Positions 9,867-22,666 of a DNA stretch of 64,000 nucleotides are shown piece after piece. The position numbers and the translations under genes were made by a program. Below the pieces are notes generated by a model. It had not been told where the DNA came from and ran no database searches. It was given only the letters and a program-made list of their open reading frames with translations. Numbering within the stretch: position 1 is the first letter of the stretch; each line of letters begins with the position of its first letter. This DNA is from Escallonia rubra (taxonomy: Eukaryota > Streptophyta > Magnoliopsida > Escalloniales > Escalloniaceae): positions 1 through 64,000 of the forward strand of contig JAVXUO010002499.1 in NCBI GenBank assembly GCA_033065855.1, given 5' to 3'.

Positions 9867-12705
9867 TGTCACGACCCGAACCCATGGGTGAGCCCATGAG
9901 TTAGAACCGTCACCAGCCTCAGTTCTGTTCAAACATCCACCCAGGGCTCTGTTAGATCTTACTACATCCGATTCACAAGAATCTACAACCAAGTAATTTA
10001 AAACCATCTCCTTAATAATATTTTTAAATTCACACTTATAATTTCTCAAATAAATCTCCAATGACATTCTTTATTTAACAACAAACATGAATCATTTTAA
10101 ATCCGGTGAAGATCTAAGCTCCGAAAATTCTCAAATTTACAAATTTAGTACTACCATACCATCCAAGGATTTGTTAAATAATCTAAACGGACTACAACTC
10201 TTCTAACAGTCGTCTACTACAGCTACATCCTCGTGGCTGTAATAAGTGCCGGTTCTATCTAGATAATCGCTTGAAAATACTTAAGAAGTGACCTTGGGGC
10301 CCAGTAAGTACACATACCATATCCTTCAAATGGGTTTTAGGATCTATAACAGCATGTAATTATTTTATCGTATTTAAAACTGGTAACAAATTAACATAGA
10401 ATACTATAGACATATATACTTTATAAAAGCAAATCATGCTTCAGGAGAACTCTTCCAAAACGAATGCATAACAACAGTAATTAAACTTTGAGTGCAATTC
10501 TATACTCTTTTCACGTGCTCGGTCAGCGTGTGTCCCGTTGACAAGGATCCAAAATCCCTCCTCCACTCAGGACAAATAATTTTGTGGACACAAGGGCGAA
10601 TCATGATGCAATGATATTGTGCACCAACGTATGGTCCCGTTGACCAGGACCTGAAATTCACTTTTCCCTGTGGATATGGGGCACATCAACCAATATTAGC
10701 ACATGCTAAAACACGATTTACACAGAGTTCTCAAAAATCAATGCAACATTTTCCATGACAATTATAATTCATTGTCACATACATCCAATTGCATAAAAGC
10801 AGAAGTATCGCAATTACTTAAAACATTCATCTGGTAAAAAACACACATACATACACATATATTGGAAAAATAAGTTGTACGGAGGGACGTGGCATGAGAA
10901 CTTACCCGGATAATGAAGCGGTTGTGGTTCTTCTTCCCAAGCCTGCCCTAACTCTTGTCTACAAAAACCTAAACAATAAACCATAGGGGTGTTATTTATT
11001 GCCGTTCAATCATGCCTAACTGCTAAATTTCTCCCAAGTGAGTAAAATTACCAAAATGCCCCCGAACTTGTATAAAATTACCAAATTACCCCAACTCCTT
11101 ACATACCATTACATAGCAAAAAATAACCCAAAACAATCTTTTAAATGACTAGGTGAGTTTTTGGACAAAAATGACATTTCTGAGAATTTTTCGTTCAGAA
11201 CCCCAAACCATTTCTTAAATTGAGCGCTAAGGATCCTATTTCAAAAGTATATCAAACGGCACCGGAATACCACGAAATTTCATACGCTTAAGCATCTCAG
11301 TAAGTCATATCACCTTAAAATTTTCAACTAAAAATAATTTTGTTTACTGTACGAAACAATTCAAAAATCTATTTTCAAAATAAAATCATTCAGGCCATTT
11401 CCATGCCTAGAAAAATACCGAAATTCCACGTCAAAGGTTTCACAAGTATAATTGGAGTTTAGTTTTGCACTTTGCCTAAATCAACCTCTAAATAGCCCTA
11501 AAAATTCAAAACAGTAACTGCTACTAATCCTCCATTTTTCATCATCTTCTTCACCAAATCAGCCGTAACCATAGTTTTTATTCCTCTCTTCTCCCTTATC
11601 AACACAGTCACTCCCCTGCAACGGCTATCCCCCCCCCCCCCCCCCCCCCCCGCCCCCGCCCTCGGCCGCCCGGGCAACCCCTGCCCCCTCCCTTTTTCCA
11701 CCTACGCACTCACCTAAACACCACAAAAACACTCAAACAACAACACACCATGGCTGCCCCCATGGCAGCATCCTTTTGCCCTCTCCTTTTACTTAGAAAA
11801 ACCCACCATAATACATCACACTTGTAACTCACCTCACATCACACACTTTGCACAACACTTTATCATTCCCTTTACACATCTACCCACACCAAACACTCGC
11901 AAACGCACACACAAGGTCACGCCATCAATCTCCATATGCTGCCTTACGGCAGTCCCCTTCTCTTTCGTGCATGCCAGTAGTCATGGCTGCCATAGCTTCT
12001 CTCTTTCTCTCTGCAGCCATGGCTACTACGGCCATTAGCCCCTTGGTTTCTTCCATGGTAACCACTCTTGCCTACCCTTACATACACATGCACAACACAC
12101 TGACACACGCAAGTAAATCACGGTAGCCTCACGGCCACCGCAGCCACCCCTTTTCTCACGGCAGCCCATCCCATCATCCCATTACACAACTCATGGCATA
12201 CCCTCCACACCAATCGCCACCCACAGCAGCCTATGGCTGACGTAGTCCACCCACAGACTCACGGCAACCATGGTTGCTTTCCCTACACATAAAACTTGCA
12301 CCCAACAAAACATAGACTCCCTAAAATATAAATATAATCAGAGAAAAGATCGGGGATACCGGAGTGTGTTTTGTAACCGAAAGAAAGCAATATTCTTTCT
12401 TTGTATACTCGAATTTTCCCACTTACTTTACTCCATTGTTTCCTCCTGTGTTCTCTCTCTTTCCTTATAAAAGAATTGACATTTATTTTAACTCAGATAT
12501 CTTTGAAATCATTTATTTATTCAGCAGTCCCCATTTTAAATTTTATATTTATAACTAACCCTGTTACACTAGTTTTTGCTAGAAATTGCTAATAATAAAA
12601 AAATATTGATACTAAAAAATTACACTAGTTTTTTATATATATAAAATATCGTCTCCAAACAATTTAATTAACTGATAAAAATATATTGGAGTTCGGGATA
12701 TTACA
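9867..12705 (-). repeat. 3' LTR of element E1 (2839 bp)
   Basis: On the minus strand it starts TGTAATATCCCGAAC (12705) and ends GTTCGGGTCGTGACA (9867), a near-inverted pair of termini typical of plant chromoviruses. Positions 9867-12005 align with 22667-24652, the partial 5' LTR. It includes a run of 23 C at 11629-11651. Small frames within it (for example 11848-12126) have no coding support. Confidence 0.8.
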
Positions 12706-12720
12706 TTCTCGCCACGTTTG
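12706..12720 (-). other. Polypurine tract of E1
   Basis: The minus strand reads CAAACGTGGCGAGAA directly before the LTR start. It is comparable to the GGGCGAGAGGA tract of E2 and would be the expected plus-strand primer. Confidence 0.65.
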
Positions 12721-12771
12721 AAAGACTATGGTCCTCCAAATTTACATATCTCCGGAGTCAAATAGGCGAGG

Positions 12772-14130
12772 CTATTTGCTTCTGACTTCGTATTCGCGCT
12801 CCGACGTGCCCTCCTCGACCTCATGGCTCTTCCACAGGACCTTTACCAAGGGAATCTTCTTAGTTCTGAGTGTCTGCTCATTGTGATCCAGGATCCGAAC
12901 CAGGTGTTCGATATAGGTGAAGTCTTCTCTAATCTGTAAGGGCTCCGGTTGTAACACATGTGTAGGGTGTGGCACGTACTTCCTCAACATAGACAACTGG
13001 AACAGATTGTGGACACTGGCGAATTCCGATGGTAAGGCTATTCGATAGGCGAGAGAGCCAACTCTGTCTAGTATCTCAAAGGGTCCCACATATCTAGGAC
13101 TCAATTTCCCCTTCCTCCCAAATCGTAGCACTCTTTTCATCGGTGACACCCTTAAAAATACTCGGCTGCCCACTTGGAATTCTAACGTCCGTCTGCGTAT
13201 ATCCCTCTGCATAACTCTTATGTCTGCTTTGAGCACCCCGTACCCTCTCTTTATGTATTTTAACAGTCTCCGCCGACAGTTGCACCAATTCTGGTCCGAA
13301 CAGCTTCCTTTCCCCTGCCTCGGCCCAACACAGTGGCGATCTGCACTTCCTAACGTACAAGGCTTCGAAGAGGGCCATCCCAATGTTATTCTGGTAACTG
13401 TTATTATAAGAAAACTCTATCAGCGATAGATGGTCATCCCAGCTGCCCTTAAAATTTAGAATACAGGCCCGCAGTAGATCTTCCAATGTCTGGATAGTCC
13501 TTTCTAATTGACCATCTCTTTTGCGGCTGGACAGTTGTGCTAAACTGCAGTCGAGTACCATAAGCATGTTGTAAACTCCCCAGAATTTAGACACAAAGTG
13601 AGGGTCCCTATTCGACACAATTGAGAATGGTATGCCATGAAGACATAATATCTCTTCTACGTAGGTGGTAGCCAATTTTTCCATCGAATAGGCCATCTGA
13701 ATAAGCAAAAAGTGCGCAAACTTTGTCAGTCGGTCGCAATTACCCAGATGGAATCATGCCCAGAACGAGTCTTAGTTACTCTTGAAACAAAATCCATGGT
13801 TATGTGTTCCAACTTCCATTTCAGTATCGATAAGGGTTGTAATGGACTTGCATGTCTCTGATGCTCTGCTTTCACCTGCTGACATACAAGGCATCTTGAC
13901 ATGAACTCAATAATCTCCTTCTGTATTTAACCCTACTAAGAAGTCTCCCAAAGATCCCTATCCATTTTTCTGCTCCAGGTGGATCGACTAACCTGACTTG
14001 TGAGCTTCTTTCAAAATCTCCCTTTTTAAGCTAAGGTCGCCAGGCACGCAAATTCTATTTGCAAGATGAAGTACCTCGTCTTGCAACATGTATTTAGGTT
14101 TTCCTCCATTCTTTACCTCTCCCAATATCT
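12772..14130 (-). pseudogene. E1 integrase with degenerate chromodomain (broken)
   Basis: Minus-strand reading gives, in order: the second half of the zinc-binding domain (CLVCQQVKAEH near 13890), the core with first Asp in TMDF (about 13785), second Asp in SNRDPHF (usual form SDRDPRF), and Glu in GQLERT (about 13525). Then come the GPFEI module and the tail ILDHNEQ...IPLVKVLW, which marks a Tekay-type chromodomain; the usual ATWE is GTSE here. It is broken by a frameshift near 13720 just after the first core motif, another around 13230-13380, and stops upstream of 13900. Confidence 0.85.
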
Positions 14131-14180
14131 TAAGTAGGTGATCATCGGTCCCAAAAGTTTCTTAATCCTATCAATCAAGG

Positions 14181-16169
14181 TGCGACACCCCTCAGCCTAA
14201 GTGACGTCACTGGAGCAGAGTTGTCGATCATAAACACAACATAACCCTATTGGATTATAGAGCAACTCTAGGTATATAACTTTATATGCATAATGCTTCA
14301 TAAGGGCATCCTTAAGTAAATTTTCACTACAACGTTTAACATAAACACAACGGAGGTTCTAAAATAAAACATCTAGATCCACAAAACGCGGTTGAAACCA
14401 TCTTACGTCGCCTTTTTATAAATCAACCTAACTTCTCCTTCCGTTTCCCCGACGTCTCACCCAGTTTGACCTTACCACTTGAAACAACACAGATAAAGAA
14501 TGAGCGCAAATCGCACAGTAAAGATAACACGAGGATTAACATGCACAAACGATGCGACAGCCTCATAGGAATAATAATTAACCCAATGATATCAAAGAAT
14601 CAAGAGTTCAATAAATAGCGCAACATCAAACTAATGGCGAAACGATATTTTTTTTTCGTCGGACTGAGTGGCTTTAAGGCCCAACAGAGCAACATTATTT
14701 TTCACATTTTTATGGACATGACTAACAACTAAGAGACTGACAGACTATGCAAGTGAACATTAAATAAGTAACAGCTGAATTAAACATAAATGAAATACAA
14801 GCCATTAAAATCGTTAACACCAAGATAAAGTCAACTGCAATGCAGACTCAGACCCGACCAAACACGATAGACTCGACTCACGTGCCATACACTCTTTTTG
14901 TCGGTGATCGTATTTCATAAGCCTTCCTTTCATATAATGTCTCGTATTACGCGATGTTCATCTCAGTCTCAGATAATTAAAAGAGACGCTAACACAAGAA
15001 GGGAACCCACAAAGAGTGTTCGTCCCCAACCACGCTACATCCAAACTATAAGTTACACCAACTGGACGGACTAAGGGGAACAATTTCGCCTTACTTACTC
15101 AATTAATCAATAACTCAAGCAAGAATTTCGGTCACAGAAGCGACCGGTGTTCAACACCACAACTGAAACTCACACCAACATCACCCATAGAGTGGACCAG
15201 GGATAAAATTAACCACAAGTCTTCAAAAGTATTTCTAACTAAAAGGGACATCGACACAACAACCACCGACATCTCATATCAACCACGCATCAATCTCAAT
15301 ACAACAACACTATCAACGACATGTATGCTAAACAAAGCAAATCATAGCATACAAGGAATCACATTATCCTTACCTAGCTGGCTTTTAGCCAATGTGATAA
15401 GCAACCTCATATCACAACGAGCGAGGTCACCTAATCAAATAAGACCTTGCTCGTCAGACACATTCAAACATAATTACACAATTTATTCTACTCCTTCTCT
15501 ATTAGTTCTGTATAACGTCTTACAATGGCCAGTTATCCCGACCCGACAGCCGGACATTTAACCTAGCCTTATTGACGCATTAGTATTAATAATCCTTCAT
15601 TTAGGCGTACTAACACCATTCCTTGCTTCCTGTCACTCAGAACGCTTAATTGCGCGGGCTCCCCAAAAACTTAGTGTCGACATGGTAAATTACCAAAACA
15701 TCCCCTAATGGCCATTACCATCCGAACACCCCCAAATCGCTTCAAAATAACTTTTTCAATGTCTTACATCTATTCTCGGACCAAAATGTCATTCGAAAAT
15801 TTTATATAAAAAATTAGCAAAACACCCCCCGGTGGCAGTTGCCCCTACAAAAATCCCAAAACCACTTTAAAACATATTTTTAAGCATCTACATTCATTTT
15901 TTAGACTAAAAAGCCCTTCTCAAAATTCCCTAACTGACAATTAACGAAGTGCTTAGAAGCCAGCTCCGCTAAAAAAATGCTATCGGCTTCGAAATCTCCC
16001 GAAACTTCAGACCATTTTAAGCTCCTCATAAAATATTTACGTGAAACTATGTTAGTTACTATTTTTAAATTCAGCACGAAATTTCACAATAACCGCGCCA
16101 GTTAACCCCCTTCCCTACCTTGAAAAAATCTGAAAATTTTGCACATTATAGATGTAATAAAAATCACTA

Positions 16170-16213
<44 letters not shown>

Positions 16214-17470
16214 TTTGTCCAAATCTGCCTTGAACTATATTTAAAATTTTAATCAAAGGACTATATAAAATGTAGCTACCTTTAGCGACGATTACAATCA
16301 CTATTCATTGCCACTTGGATGATTAAACACACAGTCATCATCACACACCCACATCTTCTTCTTCCTCCTACTGCCGAGCACCCCACTCCCTCACACTCAT
16401 GAAATTCTCCTCTCACCCACCTAATTTCATTAATCCCCCACTCCCTCATAAACCCACCCACATACACCAATATCACGGCAGCAGCCCCATTGCTACTGCT
16501 CTTCCTGTCCCTTTTTTTTTTTCACGCACACACACAACTTCACGTAGTCCCACCCACAGCACCTTGCACCACTACTTCCATAGCAGCAGTGGACCATCTC
16601 ACACACAGAGCACCGTACAGCCACCACCTCACTACCCTTAGACCATCACAACACAACACACCACACATCGCCTCCCCTCATCATTTTCAGTCTTGATCGG
16701 CAACCCTCCTCCTGCATCTTTGCAACACCACCACACCACATCACCCTCACCACCACATCACCTTCACCCACTATACAACACACCACACACTCACGGTGCA
16801 CCCACAACAGCCACCATGGCTGCTTCCTCTTTCCATCTTCACCCTAATGCGCACACAGCTGTACACACACACTATCACACTCACGCACACACAGCAGGCC
16901 GCAACACCTACTATGCATACAGACAAACATACAAAAATCCTTAGAAATCAATAGAGAGAGATTATTACCCTTTTGTTTTGGAGTTTGATTTTTTTCCCAT
17001 CTTCCTCCTTTCTCTTTCTTCTTTTTTCTATCCTCTTTCCCTTTTTCTTCCTATGTTTTCTCGGTCAGCCGAGCGACTCTGTTTCTCTGTTCTTCTTCTT
17101 TTCTTTCTTTTTCCTTTCTCCTCTTTAATTCTCCAAAGTTCAATTTTTTTATTTTCATGCACTTAGTCACCTTCTTTCTAAGTAAGAGGTGCCCAAAGGT
17201 CTTTAAATTTTCCCTCCCCTCACGACACCTCTCATGCCACTAATCATATGTTTTTCAAAATTAAAATCCCCCCCCCACCCAAATTTTCCGTAATTGCATT
17301 TTTGACCTTACCATTTTTATAAAATAACATTTTGACCCAAAGGCCAACCTAACCCCTCATTTCATTCCTAATACTTGGTTATCAATATAATAGTGCTCTA
17401 ATAAAAACAACCCCCCTCAATTAATTTAATTTACGGTTAGATAAATTTAAGGCATTTTCAGGGTATTGCA
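14181..17470 (-). repeat. 3' LTR of element E2 (3290 bp)
   Basis: On the minus strand it starts TGCAATACCCTGAAAATG (17470) just after the PPT and ends GGGGTGTCGCA (14181). It contains a CA-rich block (16520-16920), a (TA)19 microsatellite (16171-16209) and a series of accaaaac/cccc blocks around 15690-15860, as in other Tekay-type LTRs of this window. The left end joins E1 integrase sequence at 14180. Confidence 0.75.
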
Positions 17471-17487
17471 TCCTCTCGCCCTTAAAT
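17471..17487 (-). other. Polypurine tract of E2
   Basis: The minus strand reads ATTTAAGGGCGAGAGGA directly before the 3' LTR start. This is the typical position and composition for a Tekay-type PPT. Confidence 0.75.
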
Positions 17488-17581
17488 AGATTTGGTCCTC
17501 GAAATAGGGACAAACCTTATCCTGCAAATAGATGCGGATATTTGTGCTGCATTAACGCCTCGGGTTCCGAAGTGGCTTCCT

Positions 17582-18890
17582 CTACTGTATGATTTCTCCA
17601 GATGACTTGACCACCGGTATTACCTTAGAATGTAATACCTGCTCTTTTTTATCAACCACTTCTATGGGTACCTCCTGGTATGAGAGATTATCTCGAATTT
17701 CCACTGGTTTCAGCTGGATCACATGTGTAGGGTCAGGAACATACTTCCTGAGCATTGAAACGTGAAACACACTATGCAATTGGCAAAATTCTAGTGGTAA
17801 ATCGAGCCTGTATGCCACCGTCTCAGTCCTAAACAGAACTTTAAACGGTCCGATAAACCTCATACTCAACTTTCCCTACTTCCCGAATCGCATGATTCCC
17901 TTCCACGGTGATACCTTTAGAAACACTAAGTCACATACTTCATATTCTAACATTCTATGCCGTTTATCTGCATATTTTTCTACCGACTTTGTGCAGTACA
18001 AATTCTCTGTCGGACCACCTTCACCTTGTCTTCTGTTCCCTTGCACAGTTTTGTGCGTGATAGTCTTCGTTCCCCCATTACATCCCAATAAATAGGCGTA
18101 CGACATCTTCGGCCATACAACGCTTCATAAAGAGCCATCTCAACGCTCGCTTGATAACTATTGTCGTAAGAGAATTCGATTAAAGGTAGCTGCTCATCCC
18201 ATGCTCCGCCAAAATCTATAATGCATCGTCTCAACATATCCTCTAATATATGTATGGTACGTTCAGATTGGCCATCCGTCTGAGGGTGAAAGGACGTACC
18301 CGTGGTTAACTTCGTTCCACTTCTTCTTGAAAACTTTTTCAAAATCTCAAGGTGAACCTTGCATCTTTGTCGGACACAATGGTTACTGCAACTCCATAAC
18401 GACTAATCACTTCCTTAATATAAATTCGGGCAAGTCGTTCAGTAGAATACCCTTCTCGGATAGAAATAACCTAAGATGTCTTCGTTAACCTATCCACTAC
18501 CACCCAAATAGATGTGTACTTACTAGTTGTTCGTGGTAATCCTGACATAAAGTCCATCGTAGTGTGTTCCCATTTCCACTCATGTAGAGGGAGTGGCTGG
18601 AACTGTACGACAATCATCTTATGGTCCGCTTTCACATGTTGGTAGGTCAAACACCGAGATACAAACCCTGATATATCTATTTTCATACCAGGCCACCAAA
18701 AAAAATTTCGTAGATCAAAATACATTTTTGTTTCCCCAGGGTGGATCGAATATTTAGAGCTATATGCATCTGTCATAATCTTTTTTCTCAATTCACTGCT
18801 AGGCGGCACATATACCCAACCCTCATACACCCTCTTTATCACAATCAAATTTCTCTTTCTTATTCCTCTCAAGACCTTGCCGGATTTCCT
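17582..18890 (-). pseudogene. E2 integrase (broken)
   Basis: Minus-strand order: zinc-binding region (SIHPGETKM near 18745, then CLTYQ where the second Cys of CxxC has become Tyr), core Asp in TTMDF (about 18560), second Asp in SDKDARF (about 18375) followed by a stop where Trp is expected, Glu in GQSERT (about 18275), then GPFKV and a decayed chromodomain tail ending at 17582. Several frames are needed to read it. The N-terminus is fused directly to RT sequence (see the RT entry). Confidence 0.85.
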
Positions 18891-19470
18891 AGACCAAAAT
18901 GTCGTCAATGAACACGATGACACAACGATCTAAATATCTCCAAAATGTTTTATTCATCAAGTCCATGAATGCTGCAGGGACATTAGTCAGTCCAAATGGC
19001 ATTACCAGAAACTCATAATGTCCATATTTGGTTCTGAAAGCAGTTTTTGCTACATCATTCTCCTTTATTTTCAACTGATGGTATCCAGACCTAAGATCAA
19101 TTTTTGAAAAATATTTTGCATCCTTTAACTGATCAAAAAGGTTGTCAATGCGAGGTAAATGATATTTATTCCTAACGGTTACCTTACTTAACTCGCGATA
19201 GTCAATGCAAAGCCCCATCGTTCCAACTTCCTTTCTTACAAACAACACTGGGGCTCCCCAAGGTGACACACTAGGTCGAATGAAACCCAAATTTAACAAT
19301 TCTTCCAGCTGTGTCTTCAACTCAACCATCTCCGATGGTGCCAACCTATAAGGGGCTTTTAATATAGGACTGGTATAGGGACCAGATCGATACTAAACTC
19401 AATCTCTCGGTCTGGTGGTAAACCTGGAACGTCTGCTGGGAAAACATTCAGAAATTCATTCACTATTGGA
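18889..19470 (-). pseudogene. E2 reverse transcriptase, truncated after the catalytic motif
   Basis: Reads [14 protein letters not shown], then [37 protein letters not shown] and ends at the catalytic FIDDILV near 18903. These are Tekay chromovirus signatures with both catalytic Asp residues intact. Immediately after FIDDILV the reading passes to sequence just ahead of the integrase zinc-binding domain, so the RT thumb, connection and RNase H are missing. A frameshift lies near 19370 upstream of the domain. Confidence 0.88.
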
Positions 19471-19479
19471 ATTTGATCC

Positions 19480-20036
19480 AACTACGGTTCATCGGCACGG
19501 GTATCATATACATGTGCTAGATAACCTCGGCATCCCTTTCGGATACAACAACGAGCTTCTATCGCTGACATTAAATAAGGAGGTTGGACTGATCGATCTC
19601 TCTGTATAACCACTGTAGGTTTACCTGGTGTCGACAATTGTATTACCTTACGTCGAAAATCCACATACGCCGCTAACCAATCCATTCCAAGTATGACATC
19701 AAAATCTCCCAATTCAAGTGGTATAAGATCAGTATATAATGTCTAATCGGAGACTTGTATCGGGCATTACCTATATATCTTAGAGGCATAAAGGGAATGT
19801 CCATTAGGTATATTCACCGCTAGCACCGTATTCAACAGATGCTAGGGTACAGTGAACTTATTAGCAAAAGCTAGAGAAACAAAGGAGTGAGTAGCACCAA
19901 AATCAAATAGTATCATAGCCTGATGCGAATATACATGAAAAGTAACTGTCACCTCATCTTTTGATTTTAAGGCCACGTTCAGGTTTATAGCATTTGCATG
20001 GCCCGTTGTCCGGGGCCTTCCTTCTAGAGCCATCAT
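19480..20036 (-). pseudogene. E2 aspartic protease (broken)
   Basis: The active-site motif reads DFGATHSF (usual DSGATHSF) near 19890. Downstream FDVILGMDWLAAY near 19690 is the conserved protease flap/C-terminal motif of chromoviruses. The two motifs are in separate frames with stops between. Confidence 0.85.
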
Positions 20037-20749
20037 CTTTATTTGCAGGCAGTCCTTTGCGTTATGGCCTGGTTGCTGGCACTGAAAGCAAACCCTCTGG
20101 TTTAGCTTGCAATCATTTTATTTTTTGCCTTACTTGCCACATTTGAAACACGCCCCTTTCACCCTTAAACAATTTGTGTCCTCGTGTTTCAGTCCACACC
20201 ACCTACATTCTTTATTCGCAGCTTGGCCTAAACTTTGTCCGAACTTCCCTTCCTCCACTTTCTTTTTAAATTTCTTTCCATTGTCTTTTGCCCGTTGTTG
20301 GTTATTACTCATCTTCCTCTCTTGCTCCTTCATTTCCTCCCATACTTCTTTATTTTCTGCTTATATCAGTAGAGTTTTCTCTACAACTTCAGTAAAGGTG
20401 TTAAATTGAAAACTTTTGACAATACTTTTCAGAGGTTGTCTCAGTCCTTCCTCAAATCTTCTAACCTTCATGTCCTCTATAACCATCTGGTGCATGGTAA
20501 AATGAGCCAGTTCATCAAATTCTGTGTATATTCCTCTAGCGTCTTATCTTTCTGTTTAAGGTTCAGAAAATACGTCTTTAACTTATTTTGCACAGTCACG
20601 GGAAAATACTTCTCATTAAATACCCGTTTAAACCGCTTCCAAGTAACATAGGGTCGGTTAGGCTTCCTTCCTTCTTCAACATGTTTTTGCACATCCCACC
20701 AATACCCGACTGCTCCTTTCAGCAGTGGGATGTTTTTGCACATCCCACC
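20037..20749 (-). pseudogene. E2 gag, C-terminal half with zinc knuckle
   Basis: Contains AVGYWWDVQ, TWKRFKRVFNEKYFP and LEEYTQNLMN (retrotransposon gag domain). A CCHC zinc knuckle CFQCQQPGHNAKDC at about 20095-20054 sits ahead of the protease. The N-terminal part of gag is missing: the frame stops at a junction with an LTR fragment at about 20750. About 20 bp of gag (encoding WWDVQK) is repeated at that junction (20683-20701 and 20731-20749). Confidence 0.85.
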
Positions 20750-21253
20750 ATTTATTGTAACTCTTGATTCATTATAATCGTTGAGATGGGTATTATTCCT
20801 CCAAGTCTTTTAAATCATTTGTACACAATACTCCTCGTACTGTCTTTACTGGGCGATTTGCGCTCATTCCTTACGTTGTGTTGTGCAGATTATAAGATTG
20901 ACCAAGAGGAACCCTCTAGGAAGGGAAATGCGGTAAGCTAGAAAAGTTGAGCGAAGCGAGATAAGCTAGAAGGGATAAGACGAAGTTTGAGTTACGAGGT
21001 AGGTCGAGAGGAGCTACACGACTACAGTCGTGTATTAGGTTGTAAATATTCATGTTGTTTAGAGACCTGAAAGTCTTTCGCTGTCGTACGATGTATGTTT
21101 GTAAGGAAATTTTTTGTAAAGACGCATTTTGGAGCGTCTATTAGTGATGTACGAATATGAGGATGTAGTTGCTCTGTAGTCAGCACAAGATTATGGTGTA
21201 ATCGTGATAGACAACTCAGATCCGGTAATGTCACCAGGGTTGAGGGTGTCGCA
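20750..21253 (+). repeat. E2-type LTR 3' fragment in inverted orientation
   Basis: This segment matches the reverse complement of 14181-14620: shared blocks include gcgatttgcgctcattc, aactcttgattc and gagttgtc. It ends precisely with GGGTGTCGCA, the LTR terminus. It therefore points opposite to E2 and its neighbours. It ends abruptly at gag on its left. Confidence 0.75.
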
Positions 21254-22606
21254 TTGATAATAGCTATAAGCAAATCGAAAGAATACTTACGAGTATGAGT
21301 TATCGAAATAAGGGTTTGGACAAAAGTCTTTACCCAGGATTCAGATAGAAACTCTTATCTGGATCTGAAGCTACGCTATCTAACTGAAAAGTCTTCAGTT
21401 TTACCCTAAACGGAACAATTAACTGATTAGAATACAGTCTACACCACGAGATCATAAATCAATACAGACTCATACATACACCCAGAATGGCCCCCTCACC
21501 GAGTACGTAAAATTACCAAAATGCCTCTTGTATGAAAAATAATCAAAATGTCCCTCTCAAACTTAAATCACGAAAACGGCCTTTCCATGAGTAAAATCGC
21601 TAAAATAATCTTATTGTATGTGAATTTATGCAAAAAAAAAACCTTTAACATGTAAAATTACCAAAATACCCCCTCAGGGTGATAAATTACCAAAATACCC
21701 CTGGGGGTTCTGGCACTAGAAAAATCTCAAAAAAAAAATCTTAAAACACTTTTTTTAAGCGTCCTGAAGTCATTTTTGGCCTAAAAATAATTTTAAAAAA
21801 GTATTGCCCGAAAGTCCTGAACCGAGCGCTCAGAAGCTGGTTCGGCTAAAAATACATATCTTCCTCGAAATGATACAAAATTTTAGATAATGAAACATCT
21901 CAGAAAAATAAGGTTTCCCTAAAATTTTTAGGTTAAAATAACTTAGTTCGATATGCTAAATAAATCACTAGTTCTTTTCATTTGACGCCCTAATTTAGCA
22001 TCCTTCGCGGATACCAAAATATCTTGAAAAAGTTCACAGCGTACGTCTCATAAAAATAATGGGGGTTACTCTTTTTTACTTCGTCCAAATAAATTTCTAA
22101 ATATATTTTAAAAATTAGAAAGTCACTGCTAGAATAAAATGATCTTTAGCGACACTTTTGAGTTCAAGAATTAAACCTATTTTGGCTACTGTTCATCATC
22201 CATGTTCTTCGGCAGCCCACTCTTCTCAGTTAAGCACGAACAAAAATTCACTTTCCATGACACACCTACACTACTACACACCTAAGCACGCACTAAAACA
22301 CGTACACCCACACTAATACACCTAAAACACACATACACACCTCATATACACACAATTACACTAATATTATTACACACACACACACACACCCGAGACACAC
22401 ACAGAGAGCAAACACACACTAAGCACCCTAATACACACACACAAACTTCACCAATTCTCTAGAACACACACATATATGCACCTTATATACACAATTACAC
22501 ACAATCTCACCCCCACAACCCTTCACCCGAACGTTAAACACACGGCACGCCCACTTCACATAATACACACACTAAAATCACATACAAAAAGTGGAGAGTT
22601 TACCCC
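21254..22606 (-). repeat. Tekay-type LTR fragment (5' and middle parts)
   Basis: Aligns with 37354-38332 and with the reverse complement of the solo LTR at 52055-55129. It has the arrays of attaccaaaatgcc blocks (21500-21720) and the cgagcgct...ctcagaagctggttcgg segment. The right third (22260-22560) is CA-rich. It lacks both LTR termini. It may be the damaged 5' LTR of E2, but its sequence is closer to the 37-kb LTR than to the E2 3' LTR. Confidence 0.6.
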
Positions 22607-22650
22607 TTAAGAATTTTCCACCCACTTCTCTCTCTCTCTCTCTCTTCTTT

Positions 22651-22662
22651 CTTCTGATACCA
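22651..22662 (-). other. Primer-binding site, initiator tRNA-Met type (E1)
   Basis: The minus strand reads TGGTATCAGAAG four bases inside the LTR end. TGGTATCAGA is the complement of the 3' end of plant initiator tRNA-Met, the standard primer of Tekay elements. Confidence 0.8.
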
Positions 22663-22666
22663 TTTC

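Noticed and set aside
21254-22606. Calling this the 5' LTR of E2 outright
   Set aside because: Both termini are missing and it is closer to the LTR at 37354-38332 than to the E2 3' LTR, so pairing is unproven.
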